This document shows positions 25,040 through 33,534 of a stretch of DNA of 45,744 bases, one piece after another. Origin of the DNA: Syntrophobacterales bacterium. Lineage in GTDB: Bacteria; Desulfobacterota; Syntrophobacteria; Syntrophobacterales; Thermodesulforhabdaceae. The stretch is from positions 1 to 45,744 of the forward strand of contig JAOACS010000010.1 in the NCBI GenBank assembly GCA_026417655.1. Direction: 5' to 3'. Below the pieces are notes generated by a model. The model had not been told where the DNA came from. It searched no databases and worked only from the letters and a program-made list of their open reading frames with translations. Positions within the stretch are counted from its first letter, which is position 1, and each line of letters starts with the position of its first letter. The translations under genes and the position numbers were made by a program.

Positions 25040-26520
25040 TAGGGTTTGGTAAAATATTTTACTTTGATTTCAAGTATTTTCTTTGTTTGAGGAGTAACCT
25101 TTACCCTGTCATCGAGCCTATACCCTACGACCCAACAGATTTTTTCTCTGTCAACAATAAGAAGAATAGAATTTTTTAAATGTTTAGGTATCCTTAGGTC
25201 AGTAAGATAGTCCTGGATCTTCTTAGAATGGCCATTCATACCAAGGGGTTGAAATCTATCTCCTTGGTGCCAGTTTCTTAAAACAATAGGCTCCTTTACG
25301 CAATCATAGTCCATCAAGGCGATGTATTCCTGGATCTCCGAATTCTGGAAAGGCTTTTTTAGTGATTTAATAATATCCTCGAACCGCCATTTTTCGTATT
25401 GGTATAGCCGTGTTTCGACAAGAAAAGGGGCTCTACAATCCGTTCCCGTCCATATTCCGGGAATGGGAAGGAATTCCTCGATACGATTTTCTATCTCCAA
25501 ATTTTCTATTCCCTCGACAATTACATACTCCTTTCCCTTTAACCAAATTAGCCCCCTAATTCTTACACTACGACCGGGTTGGCTCTCTATTATAAGTCTT
25601 CTTGCAGCCTCAATCTGAGCATAGGAAATGCCGTAACAGCTTCCCAAGAACCGATAAAAGACGTGTCTTATGAGGCGCCGCTGTAAAGCTACAGGGGTTA
25701 ACACGAATTGATCGATAGCTAATGTAACCTTGTTAATACCTTCTTCAGGGCATATTTTCCTCCAATGGTTTTCAATCTCCTTTCTCCAGTAATCATTTTC
25801 TTTAGCTGCAATATCGGCAAAACGATTAAGAATTTTTACCACTGGTCGTTTAAAGATATCTTCCGCAAGGGGAAGCAACTCCAAGCGGACACGATTTCTC
25901 TGAAAATCCGAGCTCAGATTAGAAGGATCCTTTAAGTATGGGATATTTTTTTCTTGTAAGTAAGAAAGAATCTCCCTTCTGGAAATTGAAAGAAGGGGTC
26001 TTACAATGTTTCTATCTTCCTCTAGAGGTCGCATTCCTTCGAGGCCCTCAAAGCTTGCTCCCCTAAAAAGTCTTAAGATGAGCTCTTCTCCCTGGTCGTT
26101 AGCCTGATGGGCAAGAGCTATTTTATGAGCCCCAATACGTTTTCTTGTGCTTTCAAGAGCTTCGTGACGACACAGCCTCGCTCCCATTTCGATGGATAGC
26201 CTTTTTTCTTTGCAAAGTGACAACACGTCAAAATGTTCAACAATAACGTTTGCGACTTTCAGCTCCTTCATAGACCTTATTACGAACTCTTCTTCCTGGA
26301 AAGATTCAGGTCTTATACCGTGGTTAACATGAAGAACAGAATACTTAGCATCGAGTAATTTTCGAAGATTTAAAAGTATGTGTACCATGGCAATGGAGTC
26401 AGGCCCACCGGAAACGCCAAGTAGTATATGTTCTCCCGGAAGGATAATGCCGTGTTTTTTAATAAATCGGTAGACCTTAAGCTCAACAGGATGAAAAGAT
26501 AGGAGGCCTGAAGATCCCAC
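25039..26520 (-). CDS. tilS: tRNA(Ile)-lysidine synthetase
   Basis: Ligates lysine to C34 of the CAT-anticodon tRNA-Ile so that it reads AUA. The PP-loop ATP pyrophosphatase motif is SGGPDS at residues 37-42. Further signatures are LHVNHGIRPES, LAHQANDQGEELILRLFRG and PYLKDPSNLSSDFQRNRVR. The C-terminal TilS domain is seen in LRNWHQGDRFQPLGMNG and KHLKNSILLIVD. Length of 493 residues is normal for the long form. The start is GTG 26520 with a poor ribosome site. The upstream gene ends 68 bases away, so it is likely in the same transcript as the membrane protein. Confidence 0.95.
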   Translation of the reverse strand: MGSSGLLSFHPVELKVYRFIKKHGIILPGEHILLGVSGGPDSIAMVHILLNLRKLLDAKYSVLHVNHGIRPESFQEEEFVIRSMKELKVANVIVEHFDVLSLCKEKRLSIEMGARLCRHEALESTRKRIGAHKIALAHQANDQGEELILRLFRGASFEGLEGMRPLEEDRNIVRPLLSISRREILSYLQEKNIPYLKDPSNLSSDFQRNRVRLELLPLAEDIFKRPVVKILNRFADIAAKENDYWRKEIENHWRKICPEEGINKVTLAIDQFVLTPVALQRRLIRHVFYRFLGSCYGISYAQIEAARRLIIESQPGRSVRIRGLIWLKGKEYVIVEGIENLEIENRIEEFLPIPGIWTGTDCRAPFLVETRLYQYEKWRFEDIIKSLKKPFQNSEIQEYIALMDYDCVKEPIVLRNWHQGDRFQPLGMNGHSKKIQDYLTDLRIPKHLKNSILLIVDREKICWVVGYRLDDRVKVTPQTKKILEIKVKYFTKP

Positions 26521-26588
26521 TTGTTTGATACCATCTAGAATAAAGGCATGAGCAGGGAGCCGAAAATTGTGCCCATGCCATTTTATTT

Positions 26589-27407
26589 TCAGTCAGCCGA
26601 CTCTGGAGATGCCTGGGGAGAAAAACTATATTTAGCAGGTAAATCCTTAGAGTCTTCCCTTCTCTGTTTCCCCCTTTGGTCAACCTCCAAGTTAGGTAAA
26701 GCCTTCTTCCACTTCTTTCCCTGAACGAGGAGCTTTCCTTCATGGTTTAAAACCGTATTATCTTCCAGAATAATAAGACCAAATCTTTCGGCCATCTCAC
26801 TTCTAAATCGATATTCCATAGACTTCTTTCTTAACCGATAGTTAAGAACGATTAACACCATTGCAAATATGGAGATTAACCCAAGGATCGCCACGATAAA
26901 GATTACGGTTACCTTTACCGTTTTCTCCCCTATGGTTCCTATCACAGTCAAAATTGTATCGAGATTGTAAAGGGCTACAACACCAAGTCCTAAAAGCAGT
27001 AACAAACCGAGGAAGGGAACATTTTGAAGCTGTTTGACCATTCTGGAAAGTCTTTGATGCTTCGCCGTAAGGTCGGTTTTAGGGTTTTCCGAAATTTCCG
27101 GTTGTTGTTCGGGTTCTTTGTCGATTAAGTAACGATTAAAGGCTGCTATAATAACTCCGATCACAAAGGTAATAAGTATCGGAGCAAGAAAAGCGATAGT
27201 AAAATAACCACGCCAAGGAAATGGGATATCTATAGCAACCCCAGTTTTATCATAAGTTTCTGAACCCAACTGATAGATCCAACACCCAACAAAGATGAGA
27301 AGCTCAAGCCATCCTAGAAAATAAAGATATTTCTTGAAGAGCTCTTTTCTTTCTTCGGGATTAAAAAGATCCGAAAATTTTTCTATTATCTTTTTTTCCT
27401 CGCCCAT
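26589..27407 (-). CDS. Four-helix membrane protein of unknown function
   Basis: A 272-residue protein with four strongly hydrophobic segments at about residues 29-49, 68-90, 128-147 and 158-182. The loops are short and charged, and the C-terminal soluble tail of about 80 residues is basic and hydrophilic. The N-terminus is cytoplasmic and highly charged (EEKKIIEKFSDLF). No catalytic motif or family was recognised. ATG 27407 is preceded by GGGGG. It lies upstream of tilS on the same strand, and the Memo-AMMECR1 gene ends 69 bases before it. Confidence 0.75.
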   Translation of the reverse strand: MGEEKKIIEKFSDLFNPEERKELFKKYLYFLGWLELLIFVGCWIYQLGSETYDKTGVAIDIPFPWRGYFTIAFLAPILITFVIGVIIAAFNRYLIDKEPEQQPEISENPKTDLTAKHQRLSRMVKQLQNVPFLGLLLLLGLGVVALYNLDTILTVIGTIGEKTVKVTVIFIVAILGLISIFAMVLIVLNYRLRKKSMEYRFRSEMAERFGLIILEDNTVLNHEGKLLVQGKKWKKALPNLEVDQRGKQRREDSKDLPAKYSFSPQASPESAD

Positions 27408-27475
27408 GAAAAACCCCCATTTTATTAGACATTGAAGTTAACAAGTTTTCATTGTCCTTCAAAAACACCTTTAGC

Positions 27476-28870
27476 CTAGAAAACATCTGCGGAAAAGACA
27501 TAAATCTCAGTATCATTAAATTTCCATGCATCCGGGGGAAGTCCTGCCTTGCGACAGGTCCACTCTAGAAAGGTCTCCCTATCCCAACCATACTCAGAAG
27601 CAACCTGAGGAAGAAGAAGACCGCTGTAAAAACCTCGTCGCACCAAAAGCCCATGTTTTCCTATTTCAATAGCCGAGATATCTTTTAATCGTTCAAGAGG
27701 TGTAAGGACCGAAATCTCTATATCAACAAAGGGAAATTCCTCAGGGGAAAGAGGAGGAAAACGGGGATCATGGAAGGCTGCCTGAAGAGCCATATCACGA
27801 ACCGTTTCCCATAAAGGGCGGTAACCTTCAACGTGACCGATACAACCTCTAAGTTGTTTATTCTTATGAAGGGTTACAAAGGCTCCTCGTCTTTCAACTA
27901 GTTTACCTTTTGGATTCGATATAGAGGGGAGAGGCGCCCCTTCCAGTTTGGCCCTAATGGTATTGTAGGCAAGATCCTTAAGAGCCCGCTTCTCTTCTTC
28001 CGAAAGCCCAAGGTCTATGCCCACCCTTTTACGGTGCCCTGGATTGTCCAAAAAAGCCGCCGCAAGGTAACCTACTACGGTAGATCTATCGCCGGTTACC
28101 TCCGCCGATGTGGCATATTTTAGTATGGTAGCTCTCGTTGCGCCAAGCTCCCTACAGGCTATCATAACAGACACTATCGGCCCCGCACCACAGGCTTCAC
28201 TATGACCCTTTTTAATGTCCTCAAATAACCCATCAGGATCGAAGGAAACTATACGATCGGCTACTCTTTTGTCCAACCGATTGGCGTCCCCTGCCGAGTG
28301 GTAGTGGGAAAGATCGCTGCTAGCAATTAGAAGAACATCCTCTTTATCTTTTAATACCTCTACAAGAGCCTTGGCAAGATCTCGACAGGTCTCGTAGGTC
28401 TGGAGCCCCATAACTATCGGAGTAAGAAGGAAATTATTTTGCAAAATAACCTGCAAAAATGGAAGCTGAATCTCTAACGAATGCTCCTTGAGATGAGCTT
28501 CAGGAAGATCTTTAACAACTGGGGATGCCTTTAGGAGCTCTTCAACAATTTCCTGGTCGAGTTGAGCTATTCCTAAGGGGGTTTCATAACCTCCCAGCGT
28601 ATAGACACTCGCCCCGTGAAAATAGGCACTGTGGCTTGGAGCTATAATTATGATACGCCGATAAGGTGTTTTTTCGAGAAGCTTATAGGCATAGGCAGCA
28701 ACCCATCCAGAATATATGTATCCCGCATGAGGCACTACAAGTCCTTTGAGGGTTCCCGATGGTATCTCAGGAGAAGCCTTACTAAGATATTTCTGAATCT
28801 CCCTCCTTAATGTTTCTGGGTTCCCTGGATACCATGTTCCGGAAATGACCGACTTCCTTACACGTTCCAT
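27476..28870 (-). CDS. Memo-AMMECR1 fusion (AmmeMemoRadiSam proteins B and A)
   Basis: A 464-residue fusion. Residues 1-272 are a Memo domain (non-haem dioxygenase-like fold) with the metal-site residues in place: H48 (VPHAGYIYSG), H80/H85 (PSHSAYFHG), D186 and H189 (SSDLSHYHS) and C227 (SEACGAGP). Residues 285-464 are an AMMECR1 domain with the invariant LRGCIGH at 340-346. In bacteria these two are encoded with a radical SAM enzyme, forming the AmmeMemoRadiSam set, whose reaction is not established. The radical SAM partner is not adjacent here. ATG 28870 follows GAGGAG. Confidence 0.93.
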   Translation of the reverse strand: MERVRKSVISGTWYPGNPETLRREIQKYLSKASPEIPSGTLKGLVVPHAGYIYSGWVAAYAYKLLEKTPYRRIIIIAPSHSAYFHGASVYTLGGYETPLGIAQLDQEIVEELLKASPVVKDLPEAHLKEHSLEIQLPFLQVILQNNFLLTPIVMGLQTYETCRDLAKALVEVLKDKEDVLLIASSDLSHYHSAGDANRLDKRVADRIVSFDPDGLFEDIKKGHSEACGAGPIVSVMIACRELGATRATILKYATSAEVTGDRSTVVGYLAAAFLDNPGHRKRVGIDLGLSEEEKRALKDLAYNTIRAKLEGAPLPSISNPKGKLVERRGAFVTLHKNKQLRGCIGHVEGYRPLWETVRDMALQAAFHDPRFPPLSPEEFPFVDIEISVLTPLERLKDISAIEIGKHGLLVRRGFYSGLLLPQVASEYGWDRETFLEWTCRKAGLPPDAWKFNDTEIYVFSADVF

Positions 28871-29340
28871 AAATATTTACTCCTCAAGGATTTATGTTTT
28901 TCCTTATTCTCTAGTATCTTTTAGCTTAGAAAAAACCCGAGTTGTCGTCTAGATTTTTCTTTTAAGATCACCCATAAATTTACATGTGTTTTTTTTCGGT
29001 TGACCTAAGCATAACCTTGGTGATAAGTGGAAAGGGCACTTGGAAACTCGGGATGAAGTACTCTTTTCATGTGAAAAATATTGACTAGCTTGGGTGAGTT
29101 TGGTATTTGACATAGGAGAATTTAGGCAAGGTGTGTGATGCTTGATGTTAAAAAAGCTTGACAGGAAAGGTTATGGTAGCTTAGAAAATGGCTAATGCTG
29201 AAGATTGTAAACATTTTAAACCGAAGGGGGTGGTAACGGGTAGAGGAGGAAAGGGTTCACAGGTAATAGTCTTTATGGGGTTGGAATTGGTCAAAAGGTT
29301 GTTTCAAAGAAGTCTTTGAGATTTCGCGAAGGAGGACAAA
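28871..29340. other. 470-base intergenic region with repeated TTGAC boxes
   Basis: No gene is visible. TTGAC occurs at 29000, 29081, 29107 and 29158, all on the plus strand and upstream of the secreted-protein gene. TTGACC-N17-ATAAGT (29000-29028) and TTGACA-N17-TTAGAA (29158-29186) are the most promoter-like pairs. The length suggests a long 5' leader or several promoters. A good ribosome site (GGAGG at 29331-29335) precedes ATG 29341. Confidence 0.45.
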
Positions 29341-30408
29341 ATGAAAAAGTGGATGGCTTTAGTGTTAGCAGTAGGTTTCATTCTTACTGCTTCCTTTTCG
29401 GCACAGGCTGACTCAGTTCTGTTGCCATGGGTAGTAAAGGATAGTTCTATTTCGACGATAGTGACGGTGGTAAATACATTCGATCCGACTCCAATGAAAG
29501 TTCGATTTCATCTCATGTATTGGTATAAATTGAGCACGGATAATAAATCAACCGAAGCATGCGAAGAGGTGAACTTTTGTGTGCCCACAAGTTTTAATGA
29601 TATAATAGTTTTTGATGCTGCCGGTAACTTTAACGGTGGCTCTCCCTTGTTTGGAGACACTGCTGTTCAAGGAACAAAGTATACGACTGTTCAGGGAACT
29701 TCTCTTGCCCTCCCTGTAACTGGACCTAGAAGGGCATATTTAATTATAACAAATGAAGCCTATACTAACGAAGTGTGTGGAGCGGCTGCTGTTGTAGGCC
29801 AGGAAGATTCAATCTATGCTGAAGCAATGGTAGTGGATATTAAAAATGGCGCCGCATGGGGATATGATGGATATAACCCAAGAAACACTAACATCACAGC
29901 TCCTCTTTGGTGGGCAAACTTCGCTGATAATGCTACTGTAGTAACTGACGCTCTAGGACAAATCGTTGCAAGCGATAAGGGTGAGTTTGCCTTCCTAACC
30001 ATTATGCCTCCCGATGTCGGCATTACCACAAAGCTATTCGTAACCCCAGTCGGACCTAGCATGTTCACTAATGGTGGCACATATAGAGTTATATCCAAGC
30101 TTTACTGCGACATTCCTACCCTTGGTGGTATGTTCGATTATGATGAAAGATGTATAAGCTTCGATACAGCCAAAGAAGTTGTCTGCACAGATGCCTCCAC
30201 AATTGATCAGTATGTAAGCAGTGGCGCCTGGACTATTTTCAGAAATACCAAAGCTGAAGGTTGGGCATACCTCTTCCTTCCCGCTCAGGGGGCTTCAACC
30301 CGTCAGGCAGCGATTGGAAAACTTGAATACTCAGTTGGTGCAGCATCCTTTGACGGTAACAGAATCGCGGCCGCAATTAATAATTTCATCTGGGTCCGAG
30401 GAAGATAG
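29341..30408 (+). CDS. Secreted protein of unknown function (355 residues)
   Basis: The protein starts with a clear signal peptide (KKWMALVLAVGFILTASFSAQA, cleavage expected after AQA, about residue 23). The mature part is rich in Thr, Val, Ala and Gly, looks all-beta, and has eight cysteines (for example CEEVNFC), which suggests disulfides outside the cytoplasm. It shows no membrane anchor, no lipobox and no catalytic motif. It is monocistronic: a long upstream spacer, ATG behind GGAGG, and a strong terminator 40 bases after the stop. The pattern fits an abundant periplasmic or surface structural protein, but no family is recognised. Confidence 0.85.
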   Translation: MKKWMALVLAVGFILTASFSAQADSVLLPWVVKDSSISTIVTVVNTFDPTPMKVRFHLMYWYKLSTDNKSTEACEEVNFCVPTSFNDIIVFDAAGNFNGGSPLFGDTAVQGTKYTTVQGTSLALPVTGPRRAYLIITNEAYTNEVCGAAAVVGQEDSIYAEAMVVDIKNGAAWGYDGYNPRNTNITAPLWWANFADNATVVTDALGQIVASDKGEFAFLTIMPPDVGITTKLFVTPVGPSMFTNGGTYRVISKLYCDIPTLGGMFDYDERCISFDTAKEVVCTDASTIDQYVSSGAWTIFRNTKAEGWAYLFLPAQGASTRQAAIGKLEYSVGAASFDGNRIAAAINNFIWVRGR

Positions 30409-30446
30409 TCCTAACTGTTAAGACCTTTAAATTTGATAAAAAATCT

Positions 30447-30475
30447 AAAGGGTAGCTCTTAAGCTACCCTTTTTT
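30447..30475 (+). terminator. Strong Rho-independent terminator
   Basis: AAAGGGTAGCT pairs with AGCTACCCTTT around CTTA and runs into six T (30470-30475). It closes the secreted-protein transcript and separates it from the operon that starts at 30515. Confidence 0.95.
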
Positions 30476-30514
30476 ATGATCTACCTAAACCTTTATGGAA
30501 AGGAGAATAACTTA

Positions 30515-31885
30515 ATGCTAATAAGAAGTGTAAGGTCTCTACTTACTATGGTCATTTTATCTCTGATATATCCAGTTTCCTACGTCTTCTCTCAACATGC
30601 TGTGGAAGAAAAGATTTTCCCAGAATTTACTCTTGAATTAAAACAGCCTAGATACCTAGTTCCCACATCAAAAAACGGTCTATGGATAGCTTTTGTAAGT
30701 TCTAATTACGACATCTTTCTCCAAGATATCTCCAAAAAGAAAAAAATCCTTATTAACCCTGGCCCTGGCCAAGAAAAGAATCCTTCGGAAATAGTATGGT
30801 GCGAGTCAAACGATAAACTCCACTTCGCATGGAGACTGAAATCCCAATCAAAATCATTAGAATTTGCAAGTCTAGATCTCGCAACAGGTCAACTAGGGGA
30901 AAAAATTACGGTCGACAAATCAAGTGAGCCTATGCCTAGAATAAAAATGGGCTGTAGAGATAACACAATAAATCTGGTTTGGTATGGCGAAAGGGGTGAT
31001 GAGAGGGGAAAAAAATATTCCATTTATGCAAGTCGATCTCGTGATGGGGGAAAAACTTTTTCTCAAGCCTTTGAAGTAACCCCTCAGACGAGGGCATCAC
31101 TTTACCCAACACTCATAACAGATGAAAAAGGAAACGCCTATGTCTTCACTGAAGTTGTAACCTCTGACAAACACAAGATGCTCTTTAGAAAAGCTACCGA
31201 CAAGGGTTGGGAAGAGCCTGTAATTATTGGTGAGGTTGGCACGGTATCCCTTTATATACGCCCCCTTAAGGTTGGAAATCGCCTTTTGGTTTTCTGGTTT
31301 AATTCTTATGATGGCGTGCCTGTAACAGAAATGGCCCTTTCAGATGATGATGGAAAGACTTGGAAGAGATACACCTTTGAAGCGACAAGAAATTTGGATC
31401 TTACAGGTATGCAGGTCGTAGCGGGGGATGAAAATAATATTTACCTCGTGCTAAGTGCAGTTAATTTAAAGGAGAAAAATGATGATCCCCAAAAGGCGAA
31501 GGATCAGCTATTCTTCTTCTATTCCCACGACGGGGGAAAGACCTTTTCGAGCCCTGTTTCTATAAGACACGATCAGTTTGGCTCTTACACTAGGGCTCAT
31601 CTCCCTAATATCTTAGCGAAAGGTAAAAATGTTGTGGTCGTATGGAATGACTATAGAAATATAAGAGCAAACCTCTACATGAATTATTCTACAGATGGTG
31701 GTATAACCTGGCAGGCTAAGGATATTCCTCTAGAAGAGCCTGGTAAGTATAATACAGTTCTTCACTGGGATATTGATAATCTTATAGAATACAAGGGGGC
31801 GTATTACATACTCGCCCATCGGTTCAGGGATGACGCGATGGAAGCAGCTTATCCTGTGGTTATATCTTTTAAGATCACCAAATGA
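30515..31885 (+). CDS. Secreted Asp-box (BNR/sialidase-like) beta-propeller protein
   Basis: A 456-residue exported protein with an N-terminal signal sequence (LLTMVILSLIYPVSYVFS). Four Asp-box repeats of the form SxDxGxTW/F are seen at about residues 176-182, 276-283, 337-344 and 392-399 (RDGGKTF, SDDDGKTW, SHDGGKTF, STDGGITW), the hallmark of sialidase-type six-bladed propellers. The catalytic Arg triad and Tyr/Glu pair of true sialidases are not evident, so carbohydrate binding or a structural role is as likely as hydrolysis. ATG 30515 with AAAGGAG is preferred to the frame start at 30476, which lies in the terminator. First gene of the 30.5-36.3 kb operon. Confidence 0.85.
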   Translation: MLIRSVRSLLTMVILSLIYPVSYVFSQHAVEEKIFPEFTLELKQPRYLVPTSKNGLWIAFVSSNYDIFLQDISKKKKILINPGPGQEKNPSEIVWCESNDKLHFAWRLKSQSKSLEFASLDLATGQLGEKITVDKSSEPMPRIKMGCRDNTINLVWYGERGDERGKKYSIYASRSRDGGKTFSQAFEVTPQTRASLYPTLITDEKGNAYVFTEVVTSDKHKMLFRKATDKGWEEPVIIGEVGTVSLYIRPLKVGNRLLVFWFNSYDGVPVTEMALSDDDGKTWKRYTFEATRNLDLTGMQVVAGDENNIYLVLSAVNLKEKNDDPQKAKDQLFFFYSHDGGKTFSSPVSIRHDQFGSYTRAHLPNILAKGKNVVVVWNDYRNIRANLYMNYSTDGGITWQAKDIPLEEPGKYNTVLHWDIDNLIEYKGAYYILAHRFRDDAMEAAYPVVISFKITK

Positions 31886-31900
31886 GGAAAGGGACAAATT

Positions 31901-32389
31901 ATGAAGGAGAAAATTACAAACGCTTGTTTGGTCGGGCTGATACTCCTTTTGATTTATGGCTGCGAATCGACGACATTTGGTGTTAAAAGGAAATCGCTTG
32001 CTGAGGATCCTGGATCCCCTGAAAAAATAAGTATATTAAGGGATAGAGCATCGCAATACTGGGCCCTTATGGTTAAACGTGATCTTAAAGAGGCTTATAA
32101 ATACTATGATCCATTCCTCCGTTCCAAAATGTCTCCAGAAGCCTTCGTTGAAAAACATAGTGCAGTTCATTATCAGGAAGCCTCAGTGGTGGATGTGAAG
32201 GTAGAGGGAAATATTGGAACAGTCAAAGTAAAGGTCAAGTATATGGTTCCAAAGGTAAAGGTGCGTCAGCGGGAATTTGAAGTGCCACCTACAACTACAG
32301 AGTTTGAAGAAAGGTGGCTATTTATCTACGACAATTGGTATAAGGAATACTATCTAAAGTATTTCGAAGCGGGGATAGCCTACTACTAA
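31901..32389 (+). CDS. Lipoprotein, probable NTF2-like fold
   Basis: A 162-residue protein with a lipoprotein signal: a basic start, a hydrophobic stretch, and lipobox LIYGC with the lipidated Cys at about 21. The mature part begins with helices (LRDRASQYWALMVKRDLKEA, then YKYYDPFLRSKM) and ends in a beta sheet (GTVKVKVKYMVP, EERWLFIYDNWYKEY). That layout matches NTF2/SnoaL-like envelope lipoproteins. Function unknown. It lies 15 bases after the propeller gene and 12 before the glycosyltransferase. Confidence 0.82.
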   Translation: MKEKITNACLVGLILLLIYGCESTTFGVKRKSLAEDPGSPEKISILRDRASQYWALMVKRDLKEAYKYYDPFLRSKMSPEAFVEKHSAVHYQEASVVDVKVEGNIGTVKVKVKYMVPKVKVRQREFEVPPTTTEFEERWLFIYDNWYKEYYLKYFEAGIAYY

Positions 32390-32401
32390 GGGAATGAATG
32401 G

Positions 32402-32830
32402 ATGAGTAATTGCGATCTCTTAATTTTTCACCCCACAGGTGGTTGGGGAGGGGCAGAGCGAACTACCTGCAATATTGCCAAAGCTCTGCAGGCTGAATCC
32501 ATACACCCAATGATACTTTCTAACGAAAAGCGTTTCCTAGAGCACTTAAAGGGGGAGATTCAGGTCCATATCAGTGACTTCAAGCCTTGGTTCGAGAAAT
32601 GGCCTGGGATTTTTAAGGATCTTTATCGATTAATCGCGATTTTAAGATCTTTAAAACCCCGTGTTTTACTTGGTATGATGCCCTATGGTGCCTTTCTTGC
32701 GTCTATTGTTCGTAGACTGACGCCTTTACCCTTTATCCATGTAGCAAGTCCTCGGGGTTCTTGCCTCAATTACCTTTCTAATTTTGTGCCAACCTCTAAG
32801 GAGAGAATAAGATACCGATTTTTTTTTTAA
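32402..32830 (+). CDS. Glycosyltransferase family 4, N-terminal part (ends at a ten-T frameshift)
   Basis: The first 142 codons encode the acceptor-binding Rossmann domain of a GT-B glycosyltransferase: FHPTGGWGGAERTTCNIAKA (GGAE loop), then LRSLKPRVLLGMMPYGAF and FIHVASPRGS. The frame runs into ten T (32819-32828) and stops at TAA. The +1 frame carries on without a gap into the rest of the domain (FFLIAFAWADYFLTPSRLS). One extra T, or two fewer, restores one gene of about 377 residues. Sequencing error, phase variation or transcriptional slippage could each explain it. Confidence 0.85.
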   Translation: MSNCDLLIFHPTGGWGGAERTTCNIAKALQAESIHPMILSNEKRFLEHLKGEIQVHISDFKPWFEKWPGIFKDLYRLIAILRSLKPRVLLGMMPYGAFLASIVRRLTPLPFIHVASPRGSCLNYLSNFVPTSKERIRYRFFF

Positions 32831-33534
32831 TCGCCTTTGCCTGGGCGGACTATTTCCTTACGCCGTCCAGGCTATCCCTCGAAGACTATGTTAGACATTT
32901 CCATGTAAGTCCTAGAAAGGCCCTAGTCATTCCTAATGGGATCAAAATCTTGCCTGGATTTAGTTTAGAGAAGGTGTTGGCAAGAAGACTGAAACAATGG
33001 AATACTCCTAAAGCGGTATGGGTTGGAAGAATTTCTCTTGAAAAGAGACTGGATTTTATCCTGAAAAGTTTCGCTATCCTATCATCTCGTATATCCCAGG
33101 CCCATATGGTAGTAGTAGGAGATGGTTCATATAAGGACGAAGCTATGGAGCTTTCACAAAAACTTGGCGTAAGCGACCACATAAAATGGATAGGATATAG
33201 GAAAAATGTAATGCCCTTTTTGCTTAGAGGACATGTATTTTTACACGCTTGCCTCTCTGAAGAATTCGGTTATACCATTGCGGAGTCAATGGCGACAGGG
33301 CTTCCTGTGATCGCCTATGACTGCCCCTACGGCCCTAGGGAGATACTAGAGGGAGGTCGCTACGGTATACTAGTAAAAACCGAAGAGGAAATGGCGGATG
33401 CGACGTATGAACTCTTTACAAACCCAGGTTTTTGGCTAGATATCTCAAAAAAATCCTTTGAAAGAGCTAAAAATTTTGACATCGAGAAAATTTCAAGGCA
33501 ATACGTTGAAACATTCAAAGCGATGCTGAAATGA
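32821..33534 (+). CDS. Glycosyltransferase family 4, C-terminal part
   Basis: This is the nucleotide-sugar-binding half of the enzyme split at the T tract. After the linker it shows ALVIPNGI, AVWVGRISLEKRLDFILKSF, HMVVVGDGSYKDEAMELSQK, HIKWIGYRKNV, LHACLSEEFGYTIAESMATG and LPVIAYDCPYGPREI. The EEFGYTIAE segment is the EX7E donor-site motif of GT4 retaining enzymes. The first internal start is TTG 32950 with no ribosome site, so independent translation is unlikely. Donor and acceptor are unknown. It overlaps the ABC gene by ATGA (33531-33534). Confidence 0.85.
   Translation, partial: FFLIAFAWADYFLTPSRLSLEDYVRHFHVSPRKALVIPNGIKILPGFSLEKVLARRLKQWNTPKAVWVGRISLEKRLDFILKSFAILSSRISQAHMVVVGDGSYKDEAMELSQKLGVSDHIKWIGYRKNVMPFLLRGHVFLHACLSEEFGYTIAESMATGLPVIAYDCPYGPREILEGGRYGILVKTEEEMADATYELFTNPGFWLDISKKSFERAKNFDIEKISRQYVETFKAMLK

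Noticed and set aside
29000-29060. Sigma-54 promoter (GGCAC-N5-TTGC) upstream of the secreted-protein gene
   Set aside because: A GGGCAC followed by TTGG is present, but the spacing and the second box do not fit the consensus.
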